Position numbers and translations under genes: made by a program. Shown here in pieces: positions 1-11,200 of a stretch of 64,000 nt of DNA. Within the stretch, counting starts at the first letter, position 1. Each line of letters begins with the position of its first letter. The notes below the pieces were generated by a model. It had not been told where the DNA came from. It ran no database searches and saw nothing but the letters and a program-made list of their open reading frames with translations. This DNA is from Sarcocystis neurona (taxonomy: Eukaryota > Apicomplexa > Conoidasida > Eucoccidiorida > Sarcocystidae), in the NCBI GenBank assembly GCA_000727475.1, contig KL647300.1:1606833-1670832 (forward strand), given 5' to 3'.

Positions 1-1280
1 ATGTGTACAGCTGGGCATATAAATATATATACCTATATATATACATATGTAGTCGCATTTACAAAGCATATAGGTGTGTACACGTACGCACGAATTTGTA
101 CACGCGGAGCCTACGCAGCAACGAATTTGTGAAGCTCTACGACGTATAAAGACTCTTACACAGTGCCTCGTGGCTGTTAGACTGGCGCTTCTGTTAGGTA
201 TACCCTGCAGTCTGTGTAACTTTGGCCTTCGTTTCGTTCAAATATTTCCGTGAGATCGCCTATCTTCCCTACTGCGTAGAACCCTACGGACGCGTAAAAC
301 GCACCCGGCGCAGCGCGGCGGATTAGTTTATGTTGCTGTTTTGTGTTGCTTAGGTTGCTCAACAGCATCTGCTGCTTTTTCTGTGTTGCTGATTCCTGAG
401 CGTGACTCCGAGAGCAGACACACGGCAGGTACTACGGCACAGCGTGGTATACCTGCCCGCAGTGCATCTGTGCAGTAGAGAAGAAAGTGCTTCCTGTAAG
501 CACCCCCAGATTCTCAGCGTGCCCCACCTGGTGTTGTTGACAGAGCCTCCCTCAGAACGGGTACACGCAACCTCTAAGAGGATACGCATATTATATATAT
601 ATATGTGGAAGTTGTGTGTATATTGATATATAGTTGCACGCATAGGTACACACATTTATCCCTCCACCTCCGGGTAGGTGCACGTGCATGCTGCGGAAAC
701 GCTGAACCAAACTGCTTATATATGGAATGCATTTGTATTGAAATATGCGTGCACCTATAGGTGCACACATTTTTCCCTCTGATGAGTATGTGCGCCTCCA
801 GGTAGGTGTGCGTGCATGCTGCGGAAACGATTGCTTCAGGAATGTATCCGGGCGGGTCTCATCGCTGTCCAGCGGTTTCGTCGCTCCGAGGAACAGAGAA
901 CCACATATACGCCTCTGGTAAGACAGAAAACCGCTTTCTGTGGTGGGTCGTAGCTGCATCTTGAGTTTTCGTCTGCGGCACTAGGCCGTCCAAAATTGTA
1001 CGGTCGTGCCGTCTACCGTGTACCAGCATGCAGTCGTCTGTTTGTTCGCGTGTCTGTGTGCGTGTGTAACCGTCCGCCTAAAAGTCTCTCGGTTCCACTT
1101 GCAGCTTTTTAAAATGCCCACAACACGCGTAAGGATAAAAGCTCGCCATAGATAACGGCTGTGGTCATTATATGATATATATAGATTTGGGAGGCTGCAG
1201 CCAGAGGCGTGCCACCGTGGTGGAAGGACAGCAGCAGCGAGGGCGTCGCTGAAGAGTCAGCAGACACCGGAGCGCAAGCG
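1..1280. other. AT-rich intergenic stretch, no gene seen
   Basis: Short frames only. It contains TATATACA microsatellite at 20-60 and 590-640, a tandem duplication at 629-836 (listed separately), and otherwise unremarkable sequence. No exon with a recognisable product was found on either strand. Confidence 0.6.
629..836. repeat. Tandem duplication, ~110-bp unit, two diverged copies
   Basis: The stretch 629-712 and the stretch 741-836 share an ordered set of blocks: a GTGCAC/GCACGCATAGGT segment, ACACATTT with TCCCTC, then CTCC..GGTAGGTG and the identical end GTGCATGCTGCGGAAACG. The second copy carries a ~14-base insertion. Each copy contains the TGCATGC hexamer-type palindrome that is common in coccidian promoters. 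Confidence 0.7.
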
Positions 1281-1289
1281 TGACTAGCG

Positions 1290-2330
1290 GCAACAGAGAG
1301 GTACCAGCAGCAGTCGGGGTCGCAACAGCAAAGGCTAGACAGCGACACCGGCAGCATTAGCAAAGCTGTGGATCGCAGCACAGCGGCGGCGGGAACAGTA
1401 AGACGCAAGGTACTTTCTGTCGGCCGACGGAAGTTAGAGAAACGCTCTAACTGCCGGGTACGAGCGGGGAAGTGTGCAACAGCGGGCACTACAGCAGCAG
1501 ATGCAGAAAGGCAGTTTGCATGACCGGGGGCCGCAGCGGCAGCAGGGACGCAACGGCACCACCAAACACCAACCGCTCTTGCAGAAAACTGCGGCAGCAC
1601 AAGCGAGAAAGCAGCACATTGTCTACAATTTCGGAAAGCAGCAGACACTGACACGTCGTCAGGTCATAGCGTTTTGGCCAGTACAGGCAGCATCTGGATT
1701 TGACTTAATCGCAACGGCATGGCGATAGTATTCCGGCGTCGTATTGACTGCCGTGTCGACAACTGCAGCAACGAAAAAATGCGCGAAAACGCAGCAGGAC
1801 CCAGCAGCAGTAGCGATAGCAAGAGTGTAGCGACAGCAGCATGTCAGTGCAACAGCATCGTCAACCGGACTGTAGCTGCAGCAGCATCTCAGTAGCAGCG
1901 GCGATAAACAGAGGGTAGCGGCAGCAGCAGCATCTCAGCAGCAGCAGCGATAACCAAAGTGTAGGTGTAGCAGCAGCGGCAGCTCCGCAGCAGCCGCGAC
2001 AGCCAGAGTGTAGCACCAGCAGCACCAAGACTGTGGAATCGGCGAGGTGAAAAAAGGCGCAGCAGCAACACCAATGGTTGATAATGAAGGCCCTTAGCAT
2101 GAGACACAGCCGATATCGTAGAGGCAGCGGGACTGAAGCAACAGCAACAGAAATTGTCGTAAGCGCCGGAAGATCTCAGCTGCAGCAACAGCCAAATAGC
2201 AGCAGCTCCTCCGAATTAGAAACGAAGTGGAAGGCGAGCAACAGAAGGCGCAGGAGCAGCAACAGAGCAAAAACTGGAGCAGTCCTACATCTGCAGCACT
2301 TGCTGTAGCACGAGCTGTCGGCGAGACGCG
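1290..2330 (+). repeat. CAG/CAA-rich low-complexity block (plus-strand CAG)
   Basis: Interrupted CAG, GCA and CAA triplets dominate on the plus strand; frames of 60-180 codons occur in several phases on both strands. The longest clearly ATG-led plus frame is 2078-2308 (Arg/Ser/Thr-rich). No exon borders with support were found, so the block is left as repeat. Confidence 0.6.
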
Positions 2331-2773
2331 TCTCACCGGAGTTGGATAGCTTCTTCGCAGAAACACCACGAGCACGACTCCAGCTAAAACAATACATATA
2401 TATCACTCCCACGACTTATACCTACATATACACATATATACACATACAACTCACCTACGTAACGATGTACGTGGAAACGGTTGTCAGGACGGAGACACGT
2501 AACGTCAGTCTTTCAAAGAAGTGAGATACTTTCACCAAAGCGTTTTCCTGCATGCGGATGCGCATGCAGCAGGCGACGACGCACCTGCGTCAAAGGAAAT
2601 GCTGCTGCATGCCCCTTAGAAAAGATACCATGAGAAGCTGCGCCTTCTTTTTTAAAGAAACTGCTACGGTCGTGAAGCCTCTCTATCTCTCGTGTGTTTT
2701 GGTCTGTCAACAATCTACTCCGCTGCTAAGGTCGGCTCTTTGAGCTTCTGGCAGCAACGAATACGCGTGCCCC

Positions 2774-3785
2774 TTGGGCGAGAGTGCTCAGCAGGGCAGC
2801 AGCAGCAGCAGCAACAGAAGTGTGTGTAACAGCAGGGGCACCTGCAAAGAAGAAGCCTGCAGAGGGGAGATAGGGTATAAAGGAAGCAGAGGGAGCCGAC
2901 GCTGCAGCAACCGGAAGAGCAGCGCGAAGAACAACCGCACGAGCAGCAACAGCAGCTGCGGAAGCACCCGCAGCACGAAGACGGTGACAGGCAGACCGCC
3001 AAAGATGGAACCGCAGCAGGAGCAACCACCCCAGGACGAGAGAGAGAAACAGCAGCAGGACAACACCAGCAGCCGCAGCAGCAGCAACAACGCGAGCAGC
3101 AGTTGCAGCAGAACCATGAAGAGACGCAGTCAAGACTGCGACGAGCCAGAAGAAGCAGCCAGGTCAGCAGCAGAAGAACCGGAGCTGGTGGCGCTGGCAC
3201 TGCTGTCGAAGAAAAGCGGAGTCGTAGGAGCGGCAAAGAGGAAGTCGGTTAACGTAGACAGAGAAAAGCTGTTCTGTTCTGTGCTGCTGCTGCTACCCCC
3301 ACCAGGTGCTGCTGCTGCTGCTGACCGAGGACGAGGAGGAGTGGAACGGCGGCGAGGTGGCGCAGCAGCGGGAGAAGAAGAAGTCTTGGGCGGTTCCTCC
3401 GAGCTTCCCCAGAACTCGAAGGCGCGCAGCAAGGCCCACCCTATGCCTCTCTCTTCTTCTTCCACTGCTGCTGCTCCTCGCTGCCGTGTTGCCCGGGCTG
3501 CTTTCTGCTGATGCCTCGCCACCGGACCACGCTCTCCCTGCTGCTGCTGCGCGTTCTCTTCCCGAGAATGGCGGTGCCGTGCTCGCCGCATGCACCATCG
3601 CAGCTTCCGCTGTCGCACATCTGCAGCAGCAACATCGGCACCACCATCAGCAGCAGCACCAGCAACAGCACAACCAGCATCAGCACAGGAGCGCCAGCAA
3701 CAGCACAACCAGCACCAGCACAGGAGCGCCAGCAACAGCACAACCAGCACCAGCACAGCAGCGCCAGCAACAACAGCAGCATTAG
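2774..3785. other. Candidate coding exons, strand ambiguous
   Basis: Both strands are open in this GC-rich block. On plus, a Ser/Asn/Gln-rich frame (first ATG at 3005) runs through EAARSAAEEPELVALALLSK to a possible donor near 3246. After an ACCAG acceptor at 3306 another frame reads TEDEEEWNGGEVAQQREKKK, then a hydrophobic stretch ([19 protein letters not shown]) like a signal anchor, then His/Gln-rich sequence. On minus, a frame reads GIGWALLRAFEFWGSSEEPP and STLTDFLFAAPTTPLFF down to a stop at 3130. Nothing decides between them. The minus reading could belong to a separate gene downstream of the TBC gene. Confidence 0.25.
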
Positions 3786-3790
3786 AACTG
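3640..3790. repeat. 35-bp tandem repeat, about four copies
   Basis: AGGAGCGCC blocks start at 3687 and 3722, with AGCAGCGCC at 3757, exactly 35 bp apart, and a diverged copy before 3687. Each unit is made of GCCAGCAACAGCACAACC and CAGCACCAGCAC parts. Because 35 is not a multiple of three, one frame moves through Gln/His, Ser/Thr and Ala/Pro compositions in successive units, and all three plus frames remain open. Confidence 0.9.
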
Positions 3791-4139
3791 GTACACGCGC
3801 GAGTGTGTTGGCTGTTCAGCAGCCACCACTGCAGGATGCCCACGCGTACGTCGACACGAAGGCAGCAACTTGTAGGTCTCCCTCCCAACGCAGACGGATA
3901 TCTACGTGAATCAAGAAATTGTACAAGACATCGAACAGAAGGACGCATGCGGTAACCATAGCTAGACACAAAGCGACGCAACACGTGAAGATGTGTCAGC
4001 ACGAGAAACGAAGTAGAGAAAGAGACCCGCAAGCAGCCTGACGAACGGCCATCGCAGGCGACGGGTCCACACCACCGCAAGGTCGAGACGGACTGAAGCA
4101 GACAGCGTTGCACAGCGAGAGAATGACAGAGTCGGATAC

Positions 4140-4460
4140 GTAGGAAGAGACTTTTTTGATAAAGAAACAGGCAGAAGAAGAGAAAGGTGGACACGTGGAA
4201 AAGGTCGTCAACAACAGAGATATGGAGACGTAGGAAGAATGTTACTGAGCAAGAGAGACGGACGCGTAGAAGGAAGAAGAGAGACATGGACGCGTAGAAG
4301 GCAAGTTCATCAACAGGAGAGAAGTGAACGCCTACAAAGAAAGTTCATCAAGAAGAGAGAGAGACGGACGCGTAGAAGGGAACTTCCTCAACAGGAGAGA
4401 GATGCACGCCTAGAGAGGAGCTTCACCACGAAGAGAGAGCAGAAAGAAAGCTCGTCGAGA
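4140..4460. repeat. 39-bp tandem repeat (13-codon period)
   Basis: Degenerate units alternate between GACGCGTAGAAGG..AANTTCNTCAACAGGAGAGA and GAACGCCTA..AAGTTCATCAAGAAGAGAGA forms. The clearest copies lie between 4283 and 4440, with weaker ones from 4140. On plus the period preserves a frame with a 13-residue Arg/Lys/Glu-rich repeat (QQERSERLQRKFI type). Whether it is translated is unknown. Confidence 0.75.
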
Positions 4461-4521
4461 GTGTGGGGGGATGAAGCAGGGTTCTTTTCTGCTGCTGCCG
4501 CGGCTCTGCAGAAGGCGCACA

Positions 4522-4653
4522 CTAATGCGACGGTCCTGCGGCTGGGCGCTGCACGTTATCGTTGCTGCTCCCGTGCAACTTGACTGTTACTGCTGCTGCT
4601 GTTACTGCTGCTGCCGTTCCTGCCGTTGCTGCTGTTGCTGCTGCTGCCGCTGT

Positions 4654-4703
<50 letters not shown>

Positions 4704-5207
4704 TTACTGCTGCTGCCGTTGCTGCTGCTGNNNNNNNNNNNNNNNNNNNNNNNNNNNNNNNNNNNNNNNNNNNNNNNNNNNNNNNNNNNNNNNNNNNNNN
4801 NNNNNNNNNNNNNNNNNNNNNNNNNNNNNNNNNNNNNNNNNNNNNNNNNNNNNNNNNNNNNNNNNNNNNNNNNNNNNNNNNNNNNNNNNNNNNNNNNNNN
4901 NNNNNNNNNNNNNNNNNNNNNNNNNNNNNNNNNNNNNNNNNNNNNNNNNNNNNNNNNNNNNNNNNNNNNNNNNNNNNNNNNNNNNNNNNNNNNNNNNNNN
5001 NNNNNNNNNNNNNNNNNNNNNNNNNNNNNNNNNNNNNNNNNNNNNNNNNNNNNNNNNNNNNNNNNNNNNNNNNNNNNNNNNNNNNNNNNNNNNNNNNNNN
5101 NNNNNNNNNNNNNNNNNNNNNNNNNNNNNNNNNNNNNNNNNNNNNNNNNNNNNNNNNNNNNNNNNNNNNNNNNCTGCTGCTGCCGTTGCTGCTGCTGTTA
5201 CTGCTGC

Positions 5208-5239
<32 letters not shown>

Positions 5240-8200
5240 TTGCTGCTGCTGTTACTGCTGCTGTTGCTGCTGCTGCTGATGCTGCTGATGCTGCTGATGC
5301 TACTGCTGCTGTTACTGCTGCTGCTGTCACTGCAGCTGCTGTTACTGCTGCTGCCGTTGTTGCTGCTGTTGCTCTTACCTCGTACGACGCGGAACTCTGC
5401 GTCTTCTCCGAAGCGATGGTAGGCACTTTCTAGCGCCTGCAGCATTTTGTTTTTCACCGGGAAGCGACGCATGCGACTAAGAAGCTGGCTCCCTGCTTCT
5501 TCGTCAAACGTATCGCCGCTGCTCCCGGCCCCCTCCTTCTTGCTGCTGCTTTCTGTATGTCCTTCTCGCAAGCTCCTGCCTTCTTGCCTTGCTGCTGCTG
5601 CTGCTCCTCCTCCTCCTGCTGCTCCTAATGCCGCTGCGGCAGCAGTTCGGGCAAGAATCTCCTCCCCTGCTGCAGGGGGGCCTGCTCGTCCTTCTCCCGC
5701 TGCTGCTGCTGCAGGAGCTGTCGTCGTTGCTACTGCAGAGTCTTCTTCCGTACCCACCGCTGCTGCTGCTGCTTGTTCTCCTCCTTCTTCTCCTCCTGGC
5801 TGCAGGCTACTACGTCGGCTCTTGTGTGGTGACGGCTCACTGGCCCCGCGCTCAACGTCGTCCTTGGTCCGCTGCTGCACGCGCTTGCTGCTGCTGCTTT
5901 CTGCTGCTGTTGCTGCTGCCCGTTCTTCTTCCCCTCCCTCTGACACTGCTGCTGCGGACTCGTCTTGATCCCCTGCTGCGCCAGGCGGTCTTCCGGTGTG
6001 AGTTGCTGCTGGTGCCGCACTGCTTGAGCCTGCTGTTGCTGCTGCTGTCGCTTCCTTCTCGCTCCTGTCAGCTGCAGCAGTCCCCGCTGGGATCGTCGCA
6101 AGAGGTGTTGCGCGACGACGCGTCTCCCCTTGGGCAGCTGCAGCAGCAGCTTCATCAGCAGCACCAGCAGCAGCAACTCCTTCAACAGCAACAAATCCTT
6201 CCTGCCACCAAGAATCTCCATCTCCTCTTGAAGCAGCAGTGCGTCGCTCGCTGACAGAGGCGTGTGGAGTGCTGCATGTAGCAGGTTCAGCAGCAGCCCG
6301 CGCCGCACGCAGGGGGGAGGCAGGAGAAGCACCCTCAGGAGCACCAGGGGCAGGAACAGCAGCGTCAGGAGCAGCTCTAACAGCAGCTGCGCTGGGAGGG
6401 CGACGGTCTGGCGAAGTTTTACTCCTACTAGAAATCGACGAAGGAGAACCAAATAGATCTTCAGCGTTGCGGCAGAAGTACAGCGGCGGGTCGTTGATCT
6501 GCTGCAGCTGCTGTTCTCTTCTCTCTTCCCGTTTCCCGTCTCTTGCCGCTACAGCCGTCTCGTCTCTGCTGCTGCCGCATCCGTGCCCCTTCCCCTGTCC
6601 CGTCTCCTCTTCTTCTTGCTCGTCTTCTTCATCACTGTCAGAAAACGGGTCGAACGGCGCGGTGGAGAACAACATTTCTGCAGCGCTGTACTCCTCAGAA
6701 CTTCCTCTTCGCCGCTCTGCTCGTGAAGTTGTCTGTCTTCTCCATCCCTCCGCTGCCGCTGCTGCTCTACTCTTTACGACTGTCCCTGCTGCTCCTCTTC
6801 TTCCCCTTGCTTCTCCTCCTCTCGCTGTCGCTTGCGGTTCCTCCCCTGTTGCTCCTGCTTCTCCGTTTCGACTTGCTGCTCCGCCGTGGGCTAATGCTGC
6901 TGCTGCTGTTGCAGGTCCTGGGCCTCTGCCTGGCGCTTGCTGCGTCGCTGTCGCTCCTGCTGCCTCAGCAGCACGTGGCTCCGCTGCTGCAGCACCAGCT
7001 TCTCGTCTCTGTTGTCTCGGCTTGTCTGCGACCTCACTCCGCTGCTGCTGTGTCTTCTTCACTTGCTGCTGCTCCTGCTGTTGCTGTGGCTCACGTGGCA
7101 GAGAGCCAGCAACCGAGTCCTCACGAGACGACGCGGAAATTCCGCCGGAGAGCAACAAAGATGAAGAACAGCACGCAGCAGTTGCTGACGACTGGGGATG
7201 TTCGGCGTCCGCTGTCTCGCCTGCTGCTGTTGCTGCTGTGCCTTCTGCCGATGAGACGGGCTCGCCGCCGGGCTTGCATACCGGCTGCAGCGCGAGTGCT
7301 TCTCCTGCGCTTCCCAGAAAGTCAGACGACCGACGCCTCGCAGCGGGCCCAGTTGACCCACCAGGCGCAGCAGATGCAGCAGAGGAAGCAGAAGCAGCAG
7401 ACGCGAGAGATGCAGGAGGGGCAGCAGCAGCAGCAGACGCAGAAAAACCAGCAGCGGCAACAGTTGCGAGACGTTCAGCAGGTGCAGAAAAAGAAGAGGA
7501 CGTCGAAGGAGGTTGCCTCTTCTTTGTACTCCCCACTCTGTCAGGTGGATTTTCTTTGCCCGTGCTGCTTCGATTGGGGCTGTCCAGTTGCTGTCCCCTG
7601 CTGCTGCTTCTGAGCCGCCGCAGCGAAGAAGTCGCTGCTGTCCCTGCTGCAGTGATGGGCGCCGTAGCCGTTGCAGAAGCCACGCGAATGTGGCGGAGCG
7701 TCTCCTCGTACGACATGGACAGCAGCACAGCTGCGCACCAGCAGGAGCACCGACAGCCACGCAGCAGCAGCAGCAGCAACAGCAGCCATGCAGCAGCGGC
7801 AGCTAAACACCGCGCAGCCCACGCAGCACAGGAGCAGCGGCAACAGGTAACAGCAGCCGCAGCAGCTGAGTTGCGGCAGTGGCAGCAACAGCGTCAGCCA
7901 CCAGCAACAGCGGCGGTGAAGCGCAGCACCGACAAGCAGCGCCAGCACTGTCAGAGTGCTCCCCGAACACAGCAGTGAAGATCAGCAGGAGCAGAGGCAG
8001 GCAGCAGAGGCAGGACAACAGCAGGAGCGCGCCAGCGAAGCAGCGCAGACAGCCCAAAGGCAAAGGCGCCACCTCCCACAGCAGCATCATCAGCGACGCA
8101 GCAGGAACAGCAACAGCAGCGACGCAGCAGCAACAGCAGCAGCGGCAGCCCTACGGCAGCAGCCGCGAGCGGACGCAGGGAGACGGAACCACCTCGCGCC

Positions 8201-11200
8201 TGGGCAGACTTACGTAATACTAGATAAGAACTACCCTACATATCTAATGCACATACTTCGACACGTCATATATGTAAGTGTTCTCTATGTGTTTACGTAT
8301 ACATGTACACGTGACTAATCACAATATAGATAATACACGCAGAGACAGACAGAGAGAGACTAAGTGCATACATGTATATATATACATGTATACTACTTAC
8401 TATGAATATACATTACCGGATATATGTACGTATATGTAAGTCACCACAAACATTCATGTATACACGTATTATATATGAAGAGAGAGAGCAAGGGCATGCA
8501 TGTATAAATACACAAATTCGTGTGACACGGAGAGAGAGGGGCACTATGTGTACACATATATATGTATGTGCTGCCTTGAGGTTGTCTAAAAGCAGGCGTC
8601 TTGGCTGTCATTCCTATGCAATGCGCTGCATGCTTGTTGAAGAGACGCTGGTACATCGTGAGACAGACGGCGGGGTGACGGTGCTATTCGGAGGGGAAGG
8701 GGCGGACAGAAAGGAGCAACAGCAGGAAGACCAGAGAAGCGAAGGCCCGCTGCAGCGGCAAACAGAGAGAGTTGTCTGCAGAGAAGAAGTCGTAAGACAC
8801 GTGTGCAGGGCCCCCCGCCTGCCAGGAGACCCGCAGCAGCACGAGCAGCAGAGGAGAAGTGTGTCAGGCCCACACAAGTGGGCAGCGCAACGCGTGTGCA
8901 GGTAGATATATACGCATACAGCCGTGCGTATACACATGTGTCTTCCTACGCACAAAACGAGGGAGAAATGCTCGTAGATCCTACCTGTGCGGCCATCCAA
9001 ACGCATGCACGTACATGCTGATACGCATATATATATATGTATATGTATGTATACATGTATAGGGTATCTGCCAACATATAAATGCGTAATGCGTGCGCGT
9101 ACATGCTGAGGCATATATATATATATATATATAGCCTGCCTGTGTACACATATATACTTAATACATGCGCGTACATGGTGGTACATATATATCTCTATAG
9201 TCTACCTATGTACACATAGCTTTGTATGGATAGTTACATACGTGGATGGTTTGTAATATATATATATATATATGCATACGAATGTCTATCTGTACCCACG
9301 TATGTACGGGTATATATATATATATATATATTGGAATGGCTGAGTCACTAGGATACACATGTATGTTAATGTAATATATACTGGCATGCAGGTGTACGTG
9401 GACGTATATATCAGCACGAGAGCGACGGGGTCGAGAAGAAACGTTCTGCAAAGGTGCATCCTTCCCGCCGCTGAAGAAGATTGTCCCCCACTTGGACAAA
9501 GTGGGAGCTGCTCTCCTCTGCACAAGAACTACCCGCGCTGCTCCTACTGCAGCTGTCTCTTCAGATCTTCTTCCTCTTTCTTCTGCTGTTGCTGCTCTGG
9601 ACCCTGCTCCTGCTGCTGTGTCTAGATGCTGCTGTTGTTTCTGTGCGTCACGTTCCTCTTCCTGTGTGTCCTGCTGCTGCTGCTGTGTGACTGCTGATGC
9701 TGGTGTTGTCTGGCTGCTGCTGTCTGGCTGCTGCTGTCTGGCTGCTGCTATCTGGCTGCCTGCTATCTGGCTGCTGCTGTCTGGCTGCTGTTGCTGGTGT
9801 GTGTGTGGCTGTTGCTGCTGCTGTGTGGTTGCTGGTGCTGTGTCGTCGCTGCTGCTGCTGCTGCGTGGCTGCTGTTGCTGCTCCTGGACTGCTGCTGCTG
9901 CAGCGTATGTGGAGCATGGTCGCTTGTCTCACTCCGAACAGTATCGAGGATGGCCAGACCAGCTTGAAAAAGAACCTTCCAACCTTTCAGGAAAAACAAA
10001 TCCCACAGCCGCTCGACGACCGGCAAAGGCAACTCATACGCGTAGAGCGTCATGAGCCACTGGATACAGTAATAATCTGCTCGAATATGTTGTCTTTCCT
10101 GATTAATGAAAGGCAGCACAACAGCAGCAGCAACAGCAGCAGCGGCGGCATGGGATAGACAGCAGGAAAGAACGCCAGGAGGGGACATCGTCCGCAGCAC
10201 TGGAGAGCACGGGAACACCGCAGGAGGCAGCAGCACCAGCAGCAGGAGCAATGCAAAACACGCGGGAGCGCCAGCGGCACTAGCGGAGAGCAACTGCAGC
10301 AGCAGCAGCAGCTACGACGCGCAGCAAGCAGCAGAAACGGGTAGAGAAGAGATACAACTACGGTTCCACAAAAAAGAAAGCGCTCTCGTAACAACAGGAA
10401 AAGAACAGCACTGCCCGCAGTCAAACGCTATCGCCGTCGGCAAGAGCAGCAGCCGAACCAAGGGCCGCAGCAGGACCAGCAGCCACAGGGGCACGAATGA
10501 GGAAGAAGCAGCAGCAGCCGCGCACACAATGCAACAGCAGCAACCCGTCACGACTGCGGCAGCAGCGAAGGGTAGCAGCAGCAGCAGCGAAGGGCAGCTG
10601 CAGAGCACCAGAGAGCGGGCAGCTGCAGAGCTGCACAGAGAGACAAGAAGAAGCAGCAGCAGCACAGAGAGGGCGGCAGCAGCAGCAGCACAGAGAGGGC
10701 GGGAGGAGCAGCAGCACAACGAGGGCAGCAGCAGCAGCACAGAGAAGGCAACTGCAGATCAGTAGAGACGATGCGCAGGAGAGGTGGGTACTGCGTCGGC
10801 GGCAGGAGCGCGGAGCAGCAGCAGCAGCTGATGTGCAAATGGAAGGCGCAACAAGGCGTGTCTCTCGTCGTTGAATCTGGTCTCCTTCTGCGTCGGCCAC
10901 CTTTCCTTCTCCCCTTCCTTGTCTTCTTCGCATCAACACACGAGCACCAGCAGCAGCAGTCGAGAAGGCAGCGCTCCTGCAGGGCAGCCCCGTCGTCGCA
11001 ATTGCAGCGTCCAACAGCAGCTGCTGCAGAGGCAGCGATGGTTGCGAGCTGTTCCGCACAGACACGTGCGCCCGTACACATAGGCGCGTCTCCTTCTTCT
11101 CTCGCTGGCTTACGAAGTGCGCATGCAGGCGAGGCAAGAAGGCCTTAAGCAAGCAGTCAAACTCGAAGACGATTACCTGCAAGAAGCCGTGCAAAGCAGC

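Noticed and set aside
6239..7978. Plus-strand frame of 579 codons opposite TBC exon 10
   Set aside because: Leu/Ala/Ser/Cys composition is the complement of the sense CAG repeats. The minus strand is fixed by splice phase and by continuity with the TBC domain.
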